From Podaxis mareebaensis (Eukaryota; Basidiomycota; Agaricomycetes; Agaricales; Agaricaceae): 64,000 bases of DNA. The notes beneath the pieces are model-generated. The model was not told the DNA's origin. It did no database searches and saw only the letters and a list, made by a program, of their open reading frames with translations. Location: positions 186,001-250,000 of the forward strand of contig JAEUWP010000470.1 of assembly GCA_018524725.1 (NCBI GenBank). The letters run 5' to 3'. A program made the position numbers and the translations under genes. Positions 23,594-35,237 of the stretch are shown here, piece by piece (position 1 is the stretch's first letter; each line of letters begins with the position of its first letter).

Positions 23594-24973
23594 ATGGCGG
23601 TCCTCTCCTCACCACTCCTCCTTATTCAGTCGATACCTCCTGTGACACGTGCCTTTACGATTGCTACAGTTGTTTCTTCGGGACTTTATGCATGGCTGAG
23701 GTACCAGGAGATGGGTCAGACAGCGGCACAGTACATGTTGCTTGTCCCTGGTTCTAGTCTCTTCGCGCCATGGACCTTTTTGACATCGGCGCTTGTTGAG
23801 CCTTCAATATTGGAGGTGAGTGCTATCATTCTTTCTCAAATGAGATATTGACTGAGATGCTTCCTCCAATTGCTCTACGCGATCCTAGTTTATCGCGTCG
23901 ATGATATTCGTGCCCGCTTCGCTCAAGTATCTGGAAAGATTGTGGGGTGCGGTTGAGACAACCAAGTTTATTGTGGTATCAATTGTCGCTTCGAACATCA
24001 TCGCATTCGGACTCAATTGGATTGAGTTTATTGGAACAAATAATGCGGAGCTTTTCCTGTGCGTTATCTGTCTTGTGTCTATGCGTCAATCATTAACCCG
24101 TTTCATAGCTACGGCATGAAATACCATGGACAAATGGCACTCCAGATTGCTTTGCTAGTCGCATTCACTCAACTCATCCCAGAACATCAAGTTCAAGTTC
24201 TTGGTGTCATCAAAGCGCGTGTCAAAGTGTGTCTCTCACCCGAATATGCCTAGGCTCTTGTTTGATGACTATTAACCAGAGCTTACCAATGGCCTATCTC
24301 ACTCTTTCCACCGTTCTCTGCATTCTAGGCCTGCAATGTCCTTGGATCCTCATCCAGTTTGGATGGTTCGTGGGCTGGGTATATCTGCGTTTCTACAAGA
24401 AAAACCCAGCAGAGTCGGTTGGCGGGATTGATTCGTATGGTGACAGGAGCGAGACCTTCTCCCTCGTGTCGTGGTTCCCTCCCTTCATGCAGTAGGTATT
24501 CCGCCTTATGGAATTCATGGGGTCTCTGATCCCTTGCACAGCAAACCGCTTACAATTCTGGGCAACTTTGTTTACAAATGGGCAAATCGCTTCCACCTGA
24601 TTCCTGCGTCATCTGGTGATATCGAAAGTGGCACATATAGCCCAGTTCCACTCAGTGCGCGCGCGGAAGCTGAAAGGAGGAGGTGAGTTGAACTCTCTTC
24701 CAAACCCCATCATCACGCTTATTGGGTTATTTTAGAGCTTTGGCCCTCAAAGCTCTGGATCAACGCCTCGCGAACACTTCGTCACCCGTCGGCTCCACAT
24801 CCTCTAACTCCAACACACAATCGGTCCGCCCACTGCCTGTCACCCAGTCCCGGTCGGAGGGTACTAGTCCTTCTGCTGCTTCACCCGCTGCTAACGGCCG
24901 TCCTCAAGACCGGAAGAAGAGTGTCAGTGAAGTGGATGCAGGCGAAGCCATGAAAAAGTCGGACAGTCAATAA
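23594..24973 (+). CDS. TMEM115-like rhomboid-fold Golgi membrane protein (DUF1751)
   Basis: Exons 23594-23815, 23889-24058, 24109-24226, 24280-24491, 24542-24682 and 24736-24973 give 366 aa. Several hydrophobic segments fill the first ~220 residues. Family blocks are LLLVPGSSLFAPWTFLTSAL, EFIASMIFVPASLKYLERLW, GAVETTKF, YHGQMALQIALLVAFTQLIP and QCPWILIQFGWFVGWVYLRF. The cytosolic tail begins FHLIPASSGDIESG and has ARAEAERRRALALKALDQRL, then a Ser/Pro-rich end. Human TMEM115 is a Golgi protein linked to retrograde transport; it lacks rhomboid catalytic residues. One intron (24492-24541) begins at the codon after WFPPFM and removes an apparent stop, so it is required. Confidence 0.93.
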
Positions 24974-26104
24974 TCGATCTGTTCCTTTATATGGGTAGGC
25001 ATGATATCCCAAGGAAAGGCGTTTCAGAAATTCACTGGGTGACTTTCAAGTCCGATTGGACAATCATATGCTGTGTGTTGTTCTGTAGAATTGTTACAGT
25101 ACTTGCTTGTCATCCTTGCTTCCTAATTTGACTGACGTTGCACTGTCTTAGGGTGAACAGTTGCCAGTAATAGGAGAAAGCAATGATGATGGTGGATATA
25201 CCTAAGCGGGTGAGCTAATCCAGAGGTAGTTCTCAGTGAGTAGGGAATCAGCCCTGAAGGACATTCAAGTAAGAAGCAGACCTGGGATTTGGCAGTGCAC
25301 AAACCTGAAGGAGAAAACCATTGATCACTATATCCCAGTGCAGAAAACATTATGAGTTACAGGGCATTATATTTTGGTTACTGCTAGGATAGTGGCATCT
25401 TTTAGCCAAGGTGGCTGAGCAACTGTGCCTATTCAACTTCTTTGTCCTGACATGACTGGTGTGCTAGGGTAGCATATCACATCTTGCCTTCACTGGGGAG
25501 AATAAGTAGTTTAATATTCATTTCTCTATCACTCTTTGTTTTATGTAAGGCAATTTGATATGTTGGACCTGGCTGGTTACTCAGTCTCTGATAGATTTAC
25601 TACTACATGAAATTACCTTTCTGCACAGAAATACCCCTTAGAGAGGCCATTGGCTGTACAAGGCTATCAATACCATTCTGCTTGAATTGACTTTTGACTA
25701 TCCCAGCCAGTAGATGCTTCAGGTGCTCACTCATTTAATGTTGTAGTAAAAGGGAATCCTAATATATACGCAAAAGCTGAGAAGACCAAAGTGGAAAAGA
25801 ACTCAAGCTGAAGACCTGCAATGGTTGCTCACTGGAATGACTCAACTTTTACCTGTCCAATGCATAATAGAGGCTAGCAAGACTTCAATCAGCCAAGGTC
25901 TTGTACAAGGAATCCATCGCGTAGGGGATCAGAGGTTCATGGAAGCATTCCTGATCCGAGCAGGTCAACCACCAGCTGGAGTGGGCGAATCAATTGAATG
26001 CACGAAAGACATATAGCAATTTGCTTATGTAATTTAGCATCAACTGCCAGGAGCGCATCAGAACCAGTTTGTCCATTCCGCGAACTCCTACTGGCACATA
26101 CCCT
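24974..26104. other. Long intergenic region containing a CpG-poor relic
   Basis: About 1.1 kb between TMEM115 and COG1. Most of it is the CpG-starved stretch listed separately. No conserved gene is seen. Confidence 0.6.
25135..25910. mobile_element. CpG-depleted decayed sequence, candidate transposon relic
   Basis: Reading base by base, this ~775-bp stretch has only two or three CG dinucleotides, whereas flanking genes have tens per kilobase. TG and CA are abundant, the footprint of cytosine methylation followed by deamination. In Agaricomycetes, methylation is concentrated on transposons. No reverse transcriptase, transposase, terminal repeat or target-site duplication could be confirmed, so the element class is unknown. 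A short frame at 25825-26016 reads through part of its right end but matches nothing I recognise. Confidence 0.4.
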
Positions 26105-29100
26105 ATGATTCGGCGTCCGTCTGCTGTCCAGTCAGTTTCATCGGCCATTGGCAATGGACTTCCCCCCACGAAGGTACCATCGACAGCATCCGTCTCTACC
26201 AGTATGAAGGACCAAACCACCAAACGCTCAGTGTCGAATACTACGGCCACGACATCTGTCATCAATGAGGACCGAGACTTTAACACTGACGAGCTATTCA
26301 CCAAACATACGATTGCTGAGATCAGGGTTATACAGAATCGTCTAAAGTGCCTGCTCTTCCATTCATCTTCAAATGGAATGGATGCTAAAGTATGGACAGA
26401 ACAGATGCTGATTCGAAGAAGAAGGAGCTGCGACACATGGTTGGGTGCGTCTCATTTCCTTATTAAAGTCTTAATGGTCTGAGCTTCCTCTGACGTTTGG
26501 GTTGACTCCCGAAAGCGTAGAGAACGGTACCGGGATTTATTACAAGCGTCGTCATCTATAATTTCTATCGCACAATCTTCGAAGCGGGTCGTGGAGGCTT
26601 TGGAAGAGTCAAGAGTTGCGATACAAAGTCAAACAGATCCACCGTTGCCCAAAGCTTCTTCGGTCACCAATGTTCAAAGTGAGTTTTGCATCGAAGTACC
26701 GTGGCCGCCACCTGGAGTTGATGGGCTGTTGCTTTTTCGGATAGATGGGCACTTACGTGCGTTACAAATCCTCGCTGCACATATGAAACTGTTGCTCGAC
26801 GCACCGGAGCATCTATGGCGGCTGATAGAGCGAAAGAAATTCTTCCCCGCTGCATGGCTTTTCCTACTTGCGAGAGTTATTCATCGGGCATTGATTCGGA
26901 GTGATGAGCAGGATGAAGAGACATGGAAGAATCGGGGTGTGGATGTGTTGGCTGAGTTTCCGCTCATCCAACGGCAGTGGGAAGTAGTATCGCAGTTCCG
27001 TTCCCAGATCATCCATAAGGCGACTTTGTGGCTGAGAGATGCGTCCAGCTCCGTTGAGGTTCGTACGCCCAAAACCTATGGTACTTCTCCCGACTGAAGA
27101 TTACCCGGGTTTGCAGGATGCATGTGCTACTTTGGTAACACTACATCTATTGGATTCACGCCCGCTCCATGATACTTTGGCTTCGCTACTCTCGCAACGC
27201 TCCAAGACCCTAAACGCTACTTTGACCGCCAAAAGCCAGGTCGGGCCATCATTGATGTCGCCATCCGATTCAAGACAAGCTACCCACGGGAAAATCACAT
27301 TCTCCTTTTCACAAGACACTGCGACGACATCTCTTGCTAAACCACGTATACGAGAGGTCAAGGAATCACTTCACAACGTTCTCACCATCATTTCACAAAC
27401 CATGCATGTGGCACGCGAAGTGTTTGACGGAGGATCTGGTCGCTCATTGATAAAACGTGTCCTCGAGTTCATCCAATCTGATGCAGACAAGAACAATAAC
27501 ATCCCGACAGAACTCCATCTCACGACGCAGGCATTGCTCACGAACGTAACTTCCGTTGCCCACTTCCAATTGCTTCCGCAGAACCTGCAGTCGTATAAAC
27601 CTTACGTTGACTTAACATCGTCATCTGCGTCTCTGCGGCAGGATCAGTTCCTGAATCAACTGAATGAATGGTTCGACCAGTCTATAAAGTTAATGCAAGG
27701 CGCCGCGGAGAGGTGGTTCAGGGAGCTAGAAACTGTGAAGGAGGTGTGGAGCGTTAGGATGGCCTCGAGGAAGTGGATTGGCACATCAACTCTAAAAGAG
27801 GGAGAACAGGCACAAGTATTGGAAATGGTGGATCGGATTTGTAGGGAGAGGGTTGTGGAGATATGGAAGCTGATGCTGAAAGCCGCTTCGGGAACGTTTC
27901 AGACTACGCTGGAAGTGTCGTTGCAGCTGATTGGCTCCAACGAGCTCGAAGCGGGTGTGTGTAATTTCCATGAATGATCTCGTATACATCTGACAATGTT
28001 GCAGTTGGTTCACCAGTAGATTTCCTCTTCAACACAGTGCCGCTGCCTATGCTCTCACAATCGCCAGGCAACCATGATGTTTCTCTCCGCAAGTACCAAA
28101 GCTCGCTCAAGCAGCAACTTCTTGGGCGAACGGGGTTGTTAGATAATGTCCTCAACGCCCTGGAACAATGTGCGAGTCACATACACGAAGAAATATCCTT
28201 CATACGGTCCAGCTTGCGGAGTGAAGCAAAGTATATGATGGCCTTATCGTATGATCATCCCTCGCTGACCAGATCATTAGTTCCATTGTCGACCTGCTCA
28301 AAACACTGCATGAACCTGCCGCAGAAGAATTGACGAGGTCGTCGCTGCACGCTATAGAAAAAGTTGTCGACCAAATACGAGGAGACGATGGTAACTTATC
28401 TCTGTGTTCTCCATCCGGTGATCTTACTGCGTGGGCAGACGTTTCCATTCGCAAACTTGTGTTTTTGGGGCAGGTTATCGAAGGTCTGGCTTCGCGGTCT
28501 TGCTTTGTTGAACAAATTGGCTGTGGACAGGCTTCTGGTGACAGTGAGTCCCCATCCAACGACGCAGGTCATCAACCCAGGCTCATATTTCAATAGTGTT
28601 CATAGAGCGGCTGAACACCCTTAATGCTACCGTTTTGGATTCCTGGAAACGCAAAACACTATCATATATAATTCGGCAAGCAACCCCTTCCTCTAGGGTG
28701 ATACCCACTTCGTCAATAGGTGAGAATAAGTGCTTGATATGATGTACCATGAACTCAATGCCAAACTAGGTCCAGCCCCAGAACTCATCCAAGCATTGTT
28801 GACATTGTGTGAAGCATTGCAAGTTACATTCCGATGGGATAGAGAAAAGCAAGCGGGTATAATGCAAGACACCCTCAATCTTTTTGTAGAAGAGTGGTTA
28901 AATAAAGGGTGCGAGCGCGAACAAGCTGCAGCGCACGACCTTGCACTTTTACGGGAGCTTGCAAAATTGGCTTCGGGGCTGAAACCACCGGGAATCTTGC
29001 AGGAACTGGAAAACAGGCTGAAACAGACTGTGAGCGACCCCTTGATTTTGTTGTGCTAGTACCCCCAGTTGATATTGTCCTTGCCAAGGCTGATTCATCC

Positions 29101-29355
29101 AATCTTGAACGAGAGGCATCGGAACACATCAGGCGACTACAAACTTTCCTTCCGGCAACTATCGCAGAATGCCCTGATCAAGGGCGACCTCCAAATGAGA
29201 ATGCAGGTGGTGGTTCAAGCGTGGATAAATTTCCGAACTTGTTGCGCTATGGACCACCGTCGACAGAATATCACCAGCTCCAGGTCTTCCCTGACTTGGC
29301 TAAGCCAGGTCCGCGCTTCGGGCTGTTGCTGGTAGGCGGAGATAGTAGTCGGTGA
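26105..29355 (+). CDS. COG1: Conserved oligomeric Golgi complex subunit 1
   Basis: Exons 26105-26346, 26400-26444, 26521-27058, 27117-27954, 28005-28230, 28281-28543, 28597-28719, 28770-29029 and 29089-29355 give 933 aa. COG1 belongs to the eight-subunit tether for retrograde vesicles at the Golgi. The N-terminal Vps51-like signature is present across exons 1-3: NTDELFTKHTIAEIRVIQNR, ADSKKKELRHMVG, ERYRDLLQASSSIISIAQSS and KRVVEALEES. The C-terminus KPGPRFGLLLVGGDSSR matches the family end. The rest is mostly helical. Every junction keeps phase; the acceptor at 28279-28280 is used rather than the one at 28269-28270, because only it gives SIVDLLKTLHEPAAEEL in frame. Confidence 0.9.
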
Positions 29356-30026
29356 TGTTGCAACTTATTATTGTTAGAGTCTGTTATGGGGGTGAAACTG
29401 AGATGCTGCCAGTGTCTTCCAATGACTCGAGTAAGAGACAGCTAGCTGGAGCTAAGAGAATTGATTGTTAGAGTCGTGATATATTTGCAGCAGCAGGGTG
29501 GGAATTCTGATGCGACGCTCGCATCACGGGTAAGCAGGAACTCAAACACGGGGTCATATATGCTAGTCTATGGCGGACTGGTACGGCTATTGTTGGAAGC
29601 GAGGATTAAAAAGCGGGTCGGAGATGCGGGCGCCAGGATGACAGAGCAGTCAACCGAATTAGGGCAAATTGGGAAGGAAGAGGTTTTAAAGTGACAGATT
29701 GGCGATGCGATGAGAACGATGTGTCACTTGTTGCTGCTTTCTTGATAGATTGCTCGCCAGCCTTGCCTCTTCAACCACTCCTCTTCTCCCGTCTCCTCAA
29801 CCTCTGCCCCTAGTCTTTCTCCTACCTCTCCGACCTCTGGCAGGGACGGTTGCAGCCCCACTCCCTTGCGGGTAATCCCTCTATAATTTTCGCCGGGCCC
29901 CGACCTTTTTCTGGTTCTGCTTGACCTGTCTGGATCCTGAAGAGGGCTCGAGAGTTTAGTATGGGAACAAGTCGGTTGTAGAGTTTTGGCCCTTCCCGAC
30001 TTGCCCAAAAGTTCCTGTCCATTATC
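29356..30026. other. Intergenic region
   Basis: These 671 bases lie between COG1 and the seven-TM gene. A plus-strand frame at 29461-29694 has no recognisable features or splice partners; nothing else supported. Confidence 0.5.
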
Positions 30027-31728
30027 ATGTTCGGTACGCCTCTTCACACTTTCTGTCCGCTGCGTGGGGGGTGATTCGAAGTAACATCGTGTTTTTAGGA
30101 CCTAATTACTCCCACTTGGTACCACTATACCTCACACTCCTGATTGCTGGTGGACAAGTGGGACTGCCTACACTTGTCACTACTCTGCTGATATCGAAAA
30201 AAGTCGCTCGCCACCCTACCCTCATTAATTTCTTTTGCACTTGGATTATTTATTCTATCGTATATTGTATTCTGTGAGTATTGCTCCTCTTCTGGTGTCG
30301 CTACGCAGTGACCGAGTTTATTGTTGTGCAGCTTGTACAGTAGACAACAGGACCAACAACCAGGTGCCCTTTGTCGAGCCCAATCCGCCTTAATTCACGG
30401 TGCTCCACCAATGTGAGTGCGTTCTCCACGACAACGATATGAGGAATCATTGTTCCCTTGTAACATGAACTGATGTTTCACAGGTGTGTCGTGGCGACGC
30501 TCGCACTAGTCATTCAGGTGAGTGCCGAATATCCTGATTAATTAAATCTCCCAACTCCTCACTGACTAAACTGGGTTGGACATTGATCGGTGGCACTTAT
30601 TCTGTGGTTCTTGATGATTTCCTTGCTTGCGGGATATCCATACCGGGTTGTGCGATTCTTGATTTTGAACCTGGTATATTCATAGCTCTGGATGGCACTG
30701 CGAGAACCACCGGCACAACAGGCCGTCTTGTCACGGTCAAGATGGCCGAAGACGCTGCGCCTCAGAATCATGCTGACGATGCCGTATGTATCCTTCGTGG
30801 TCTTTACAACACTGACAGCCCTCGTGAGTCAATCTGGTTGATCTATTTTGGGAGCTTCATGATTGCTGATCAGCATTCTTAAAACTCTTCTCAGCTTCAG
30901 CGCAGGGAGGGCGTTGACATTGGAGACTGGAATGGGCTATATTGTACGCTGCGAGGAGAACCAATGTAAGTTCTGATGGTTACGTGTGGAGCGCGATGGC
31001 GTTGAAACACATGCTGACGGCCTCGGGATGGTGATACACTATAGAATACGATATGCTGTACCGGCTTTCTGCACAGCAGTGTTGGTTATCATTATTGGTT
31101 TCGAAGGTACGCTTTTCGTTTTTTAATAATCGACGTTCCTTCCATCCTAATGACAGCCCGCAGTTGCCATCGCTATACGATATTTCCGAATGCAAAGAAC
31201 AATTTCTGACAGCTTTCCTTTGGCGGACACCAAGAGATCGCCTGCGATGGTTCTTCGTATTACGGCGTTTAGCGTGTATACCCTAATAACGCTCATGTAT
31301 GTCACAAATCCTTCGGTCATTTGTATGGACTGATATGAATGTTTATTTCCCAGAGCTGGAGCACTCTTCTTGTTCGGCAGCCCATTGGCTTGGCCGTACA
31401 TGGTGCAGGCAGCTTGTGAGCATCCATTATCTGAGAGTCACTTCAGGAGTCTGATGTCGCATCGTAGTACCCTTGTCCGCCTTCCTCGTCTTCGGGACCC
31501 AAAAGGTAAGCTTTGAACCTGAGTAATCGAGCGGATCTTAATTCTTTGGCTCTCTAGGATATTTTTCTTGTCTGGCGGTTTTGGAAACCATATCCCACTG
31601 TTTCGCCCTTTGATCCACCACCCAAGCATTCGTCACATCAAGCAGGGCGCATTTATGCAATTTCCGGCAGTTCTTCAACATTACTCGGTATCGAGCGGAT
31701 ACCAACCCCATCAATATCGAACGTGTAA
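30027..31728 (+). CDS. Seven-transmembrane receptor-like protein
   Basis: Eleven exons (30027-30033, 30099-30273, 30332-30412, 30484-30517, 30686-30823, 30895-30965, 31045-31106, 31164-31296, 31354-31415, 31468-31505, 31558-31728) give 323 aa, closing exactly. Seven hydrophobic segments are visible: near residues 10-33, 46-63, 85-103, 128-147, 170-192, 228-250 and 258-272. Examples are LYLTLLIAGGQVGLPTLVTT, MLTMPYVSFVVFTTLTAL and YAVPAFCTAVLVIIIGFE. The loop after TM5 is basic (RYFRMQRT), and the ~50-residue tail is Ser/Pro-rich and presumably cytosolic. The layout (short N-terminus outside, seven spans, cytosolic tail) suggests an orphan G-protein-coupled receptor of a type expanded in mushrooms. 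It lacks clear STE3 pheromone receptor motifs. Ligand and function are unknown. The exon 6 start could be six bases downstream. Confidence 0.8.
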
Positions 31729-31904
31729 TTATAGCTAGGGTAACAATACAATCTTGTGTTTGAGGTTTGGCATCCTTGTGGAGATTGAGGTGTTGAGGCG
31801 TTTCTGGGAGATCCAGGTCATGAACTTATTTTTGCATTTGCCATGTCCGCGTCCCAAAAAAAGATATATAAAACAGTCAATACAGGAGGAAATATAGCGA
31901 AAAA

Positions 31905-32334
31905 TTATGCGCCTCCGCTGTTTAGGGATGTCAATGTCGAATTTGCGGCGTTACAAGAAGAGAAGGACATACACCAGGATGTTATTTCTATGATGGGATG
32001 TCAATTGTATGTATACGAAAAGAGATTCAGGATGGCTTACATGGGAATGTGAATTAGCTTGACGAAGTAACCGATGAAGCCCATGACGGCAAACCCGACG
32101 GCGACTGCCTTGCAAATTTGCGTGAACTCTGTGGGGTATTTAGTCGTCTTATGTCGTGTGGTCAGCACCTTCAAGCACCTTTTTGTGAGGGTTTTGTGCA
32201 ACGTGTGAGGAACTGCGAAGAGACACGTTAGCAAAGGATGGCAGGAATGGGGGGAGAGGTCGAGCACGGACTTGGTTCCCATCGCGGACGAACTGCTGGG
32301 GTATCTCGACGAACTCGCGGACTTTGTCAGACAT
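31905..32334 (-). CDS. SSS1: Sec61 gamma subunit (Sss1)
   Basis: Minus-strand exons 32334-32272, 32212-32179, 32128-32041, 31987-31973 and 31917-31905 give 70 aa, the family size. The protein is [20 protein letters not shown], then [20 protein letters not shown], then the tail-anchor segment [20 protein letters not shown], ending INNILVGGA. It is the single-span clamp subunit of the ER protein-conducting channel. The last coding exons are tiny (15 and 13 nt); without the final intron (31972-31918) the protein would end in a foreign VYVLLFL, while with it the universally conserved VGGA end appears. It is divergent from the PPR gene. Confidence 0.95.
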
Positions 32335-32589
32335 AGTGAAGGGATGAAAGGAGGGGAGTGCGTGCGGAAGTGGAGGGGGTGGGTGGGTGAGTATGTTAAA
32401 GTTGCGCTGGCAGGTTAATGAGTGGAGGTGTGATCGTGGAAGTTCCCACGGGTGGCGATGACACGTCCGACAACTTTTTGATTGAATTTGTCCTTGTCGG
32501 CTTGTTCCTCCACGCGCTCTTTTGCTGCGGTGCGTATCGGTGTTGTCATTTCTGAATACATCTCATCGTGTTTAGGTGGTCGCGCATGA

Positions 32590-34917
32590 ATGTCCACATG
32601 CAGGTCTTTGCTCAGAATCCGCGGCCGTTCTCTCTTTCGTCCAGGTAGCTGCCGAAACGCCCCGATCCTGTTTCACTCTCATCGTTCTCAAAATTATTCC
32701 GTCGCAAGTAGTTCACAAACCATAGCAACGAATGCGTCCGCATCATCCTCTGCGCCAATAGAGCAAGACGTCGAAAAGCTCACCTCGACCACATCCCTCC
32801 ATGCTATCCACACCCACTACACCAATCTTGTCGTGAAACTGAAAGAATCCGAGAAACTCGGCAGCTTTCCAACACGCAAGATCCTCAATGAATCGCAGCT
32901 GCACAAGATTCTATGGCTCCTTGCCAAGTCCGGTCGACCCTCTGATATTCAGAGACTTCATGACATCCTGCTCGACATGCCTCTTGTGTTGGGTTTGAGT
33001 CCGACTGTGGAGACGCATACAGCGATCATTCGGGGGCTCATTCATCGTGGAGATATATATGCGACGCGGAAATGGCTCGAGGGGATGCCAAAACGCCCCG
33101 GACATATCACACCGACTCTTGAGCAGTACCATTTGTTCCTCCAGGCTCTGCCAGAAATGGAGGGTTGCTCGTTCAAGTTTATGCGAGGTGTGGTCAACAA
33201 TATGCGGCCGGTTGGGTGTGCGCCAACGAACGAAACCTACAAGCTTCTCTTTCGTGGGCGATGGAAGCTGTACGATCAAGGTGGTTCGCGTGTTCGTCCC
33301 ATCGCATTGGCAGCAATGTTCGAAGATATGGAGAAGGAGGGTCTGCCATATGATCCCTCCTTCTCCGAACTTCTCTACGACGAATACGCCAAACGTGATT
33401 TCCCCTTGTATGCAGAGCAAGTACAGAACATATACGAGACCAAGTTCCAAACTCAAGATTCCCCTGGGCGCCCGAAGCAGGGAGAAATGGACCTAAAGCT
33501 TATGCAAACGGCTCAATCTAAAGGCATGCGATCTGCTGTCGCACTCTACAAGTCCTGGAAACCTAACCAGTCGCCATCACCCGCGCATATACACACCATG
33601 CTCCGACATAGCCGTCACCTCCCCGATTTGCACCTCATCGAACAAGAATTCGATGTCAAGTGCAACGTCATACACTGGTCCCTCCTCATAGTTAACAACG
33701 TCCGCGCAGGAAAGCTCGATGAAGCACTCGCTATGTACGAAGCTTCCAAAACCGCAGGCATCACACCAGACGCAGCTATGGTGTCTCCCCTAATTCATTC
33801 CCTCTGCCAATCCAGGTTTGGTCCTCCGCAAGAGCCTAACATCGATCGGGCACTCGAAATCTACCAAGACCTGCGCACAGCAGTTCCCCAAGAAGTAGAT
33901 ATTCAATCTCAGCGTACAAACTTCCTGGAGCACTCTGTTGGTCCCGATCAAGATATCTATGCCACCCTTTTACGTGGCTTGGCCACTGCGAAGTCCGCAT
34001 ACAAGTATGTGGACGTTGCAAAGGAGATTATGGACGACATGACTGCACGGAACTATACTCCAGACGATAGCAATACCATCAGTTCCATCATCGTCCTTCA
34101 TATGCGTAACTCCTCAAGTATTGACGAAGCGCTCGAAGTCTACCGCCGTCTCAAATCCCCACTAGACGAAAAAGGTTACGCCGTCGTTCTCGGCGCATTC
34201 TGCAAACTGCGCTTTGGCGATTCTATACAGATACCTTCTCTCAGGGGATACTTTGAGATAGTGAAAGACATGCGTCTCGCAGGACTCAATATCACAGTGG
34301 AAGTCTACACCATTCTCCTGCATCAACTTGGTCGCGTCGCGACTCAGATCCAGCAATCCAATCACCCAGATCACGCAGAGATCAACGAATTCCGCGATAA
34401 GCTAATACTCACAACCCGGCGAGCACACGACTTACTCACACTGGACGCATCGCTCTCCCCTGATGCTGTATTGTGGAACCAGATGATGGACACATACCAA
34501 CGCCTAGGGTGTTTTGCCGACGCATATCGCGTATGGGAAATGATGTACCTCTCTGGCCAGTACAGCTCCGCGAGTGTGAGTATCATCCTGGACGCATGTG
34601 GATACGCTGGTGCGTATTCCGTCGCGAAGCGTGTTGTGACAAGGCTTGTGAGGGATAATTATCAATTCACGCTGCACAATTGGAATACGTGGCTGGAGTG
34701 CCTTTGTCGGTTGGGGAGATTGGACGAAGCAGTTGGTGTGCTCTGCGGGGAGGGCGAAGGTTTACCTGAAGGTGCGAGATCGGATGTGGAGAGTGTTAAA
34801 CTTGTGTTCAAGTTTGCAAAGGGAGGGGGGAAAGAGGTGGATGTGCTGGGTCGTGTAAAGGTGTCATTACCTGGCCTTTGGGCTGCATTGCCATCTTATA
34901 TAAGGGGTTTAATTTAA
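32590..34917 (+). CDS. Mitochondrial pentatricopeptide repeat (PPR) protein
   Basis: One uninterrupted frame of 775 aa from ATG, unusual here because nearly all neighbours are split. The N-terminus MSTCRSLLRIRGRSLFRPGS is basic and fits a mitochondrial presequence. Many degenerate 35-residue helical repeats follow, for example ETHTAIIRGLIHRGDIYATR, VIHWSLLIVNNVRAGKLDEA, DIYATLLRGLATAKSAYKYV, EVYTILLHQLGR and LWNQMMDTYQRLGCFADAYR. PPR proteins bind organellar RNA and act in processing, stability or translation. The exact orthologue cannot be named. Confidence 0.9.
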   Translation: MSTCRSLLRIRGRSLFRPGSCRNAPILFHSHRSQNYSVASSSQTIATNASASSSAPIEQDVEKLTSTTSLHAIHTHYTNLVVKLKESEKLGSFPTRKILNESQLHKILWLLAKSGRPSDIQRLHDILLDMPLVLGLSPTVETHTAIIRGLIHRGDIYATRKWLEGMPKRPGHITPTLEQYHLFLQALPEMEGCSFKFMRGVVNNMRPVGCAPTNETYKLLFRGRWKLYDQGGSRVRPIALAAMFEDMEKEGLPYDPSFSELLYDEYAKRDFPLYAEQVQNIYETKFQTQDSPGRPKQGEMDLKLMQTAQSKGMRSAVALYKSWKPNQSPSPAHIHTMLRHSRHLPDLHLIEQEFDVKCNVIHWSLLIVNNVRAGKLDEALAMYEASKTAGITPDAAMVSPLIHSLCQSRFGPPQEPNIDRALEIYQDLRTAVPQEVDIQSQRTNFLEHSVGPDQDIYATLLRGLATAKSAYKYVDVAKEIMDDMTARNYTPDDSNTISSIIVLHMRNSSSIDEALEVYRRLKSPLDEKGYAVVLGAFCKLRFGDSIQIPSLRGYFEIVKDMRLAGLNITVEVYTILLHQLGRVATQIQQSNHPDHAEINEFRDKLILTTRRAHDLLTLDASLSPDAVLWNQMMDTYQRLGCFADAYRVWEMMYLSGQYSSASVSIILDACGYAGAYSVAKRVVTRLVRDNYQFTLHNWNTWLECLCRLGRLDEAVGVLCGEGEGLPEGARSDVESVKLVFKFAKGGGKEVDVLGRVKVSLPGLWAALPSYIRGLI

Positions 34918-35237
34918 TAAGTGGTTTTACCAGGCCGAACTTTGAGAGCTAACGTCAACACTGAATAATGGATTTATTGGACTCTTTGAATGCGGAACCA
35001 AAAAGAACCAAAAAACCCACTGGATAGTATTTAAGAAGTCTATCCCAAACAGAAAACGCAAAACAAGGTTTGATGAAGAGAATGTGATGGTGGATGTAGT
35101 ATACAATGCGGCATGTGGTTGAGCAAGGCCGAAGGCTGGGCGAGCCTCCTAGGGGAATAGAAAGCCCATGCGGAGAGGTATAACAAAATGAAGAGGTAAG
35201 GGCATACATCATCTAGTTGAGTCTAACAATGAGTCCA
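34918..35237. other. Convergent 3' flanks
   Basis: These 320 bases lie between the stops of the PPR and glycine decarboxylase genes; no gene seen. Confidence 0.6.

Noticed and set aside
24974..26104. An autonomous retrotransposon
   Set aside because: No reverse transcriptase, integrase, transposase, LTR pair or target-site duplication could be seen; only the CpG depletion signature remains.
29461..29694. 77-codon plus frame after COG1
   Set aside because: No conserved motif, no splice partner, lies in the 3' flank; treated as chance.
31973..31987. Sec61 gamma ending in VYVLLFL by reading through the last donor
   Set aside because: The family invariably ends near NNILVGGA, which appears when the 31972-31918 intron is removed.
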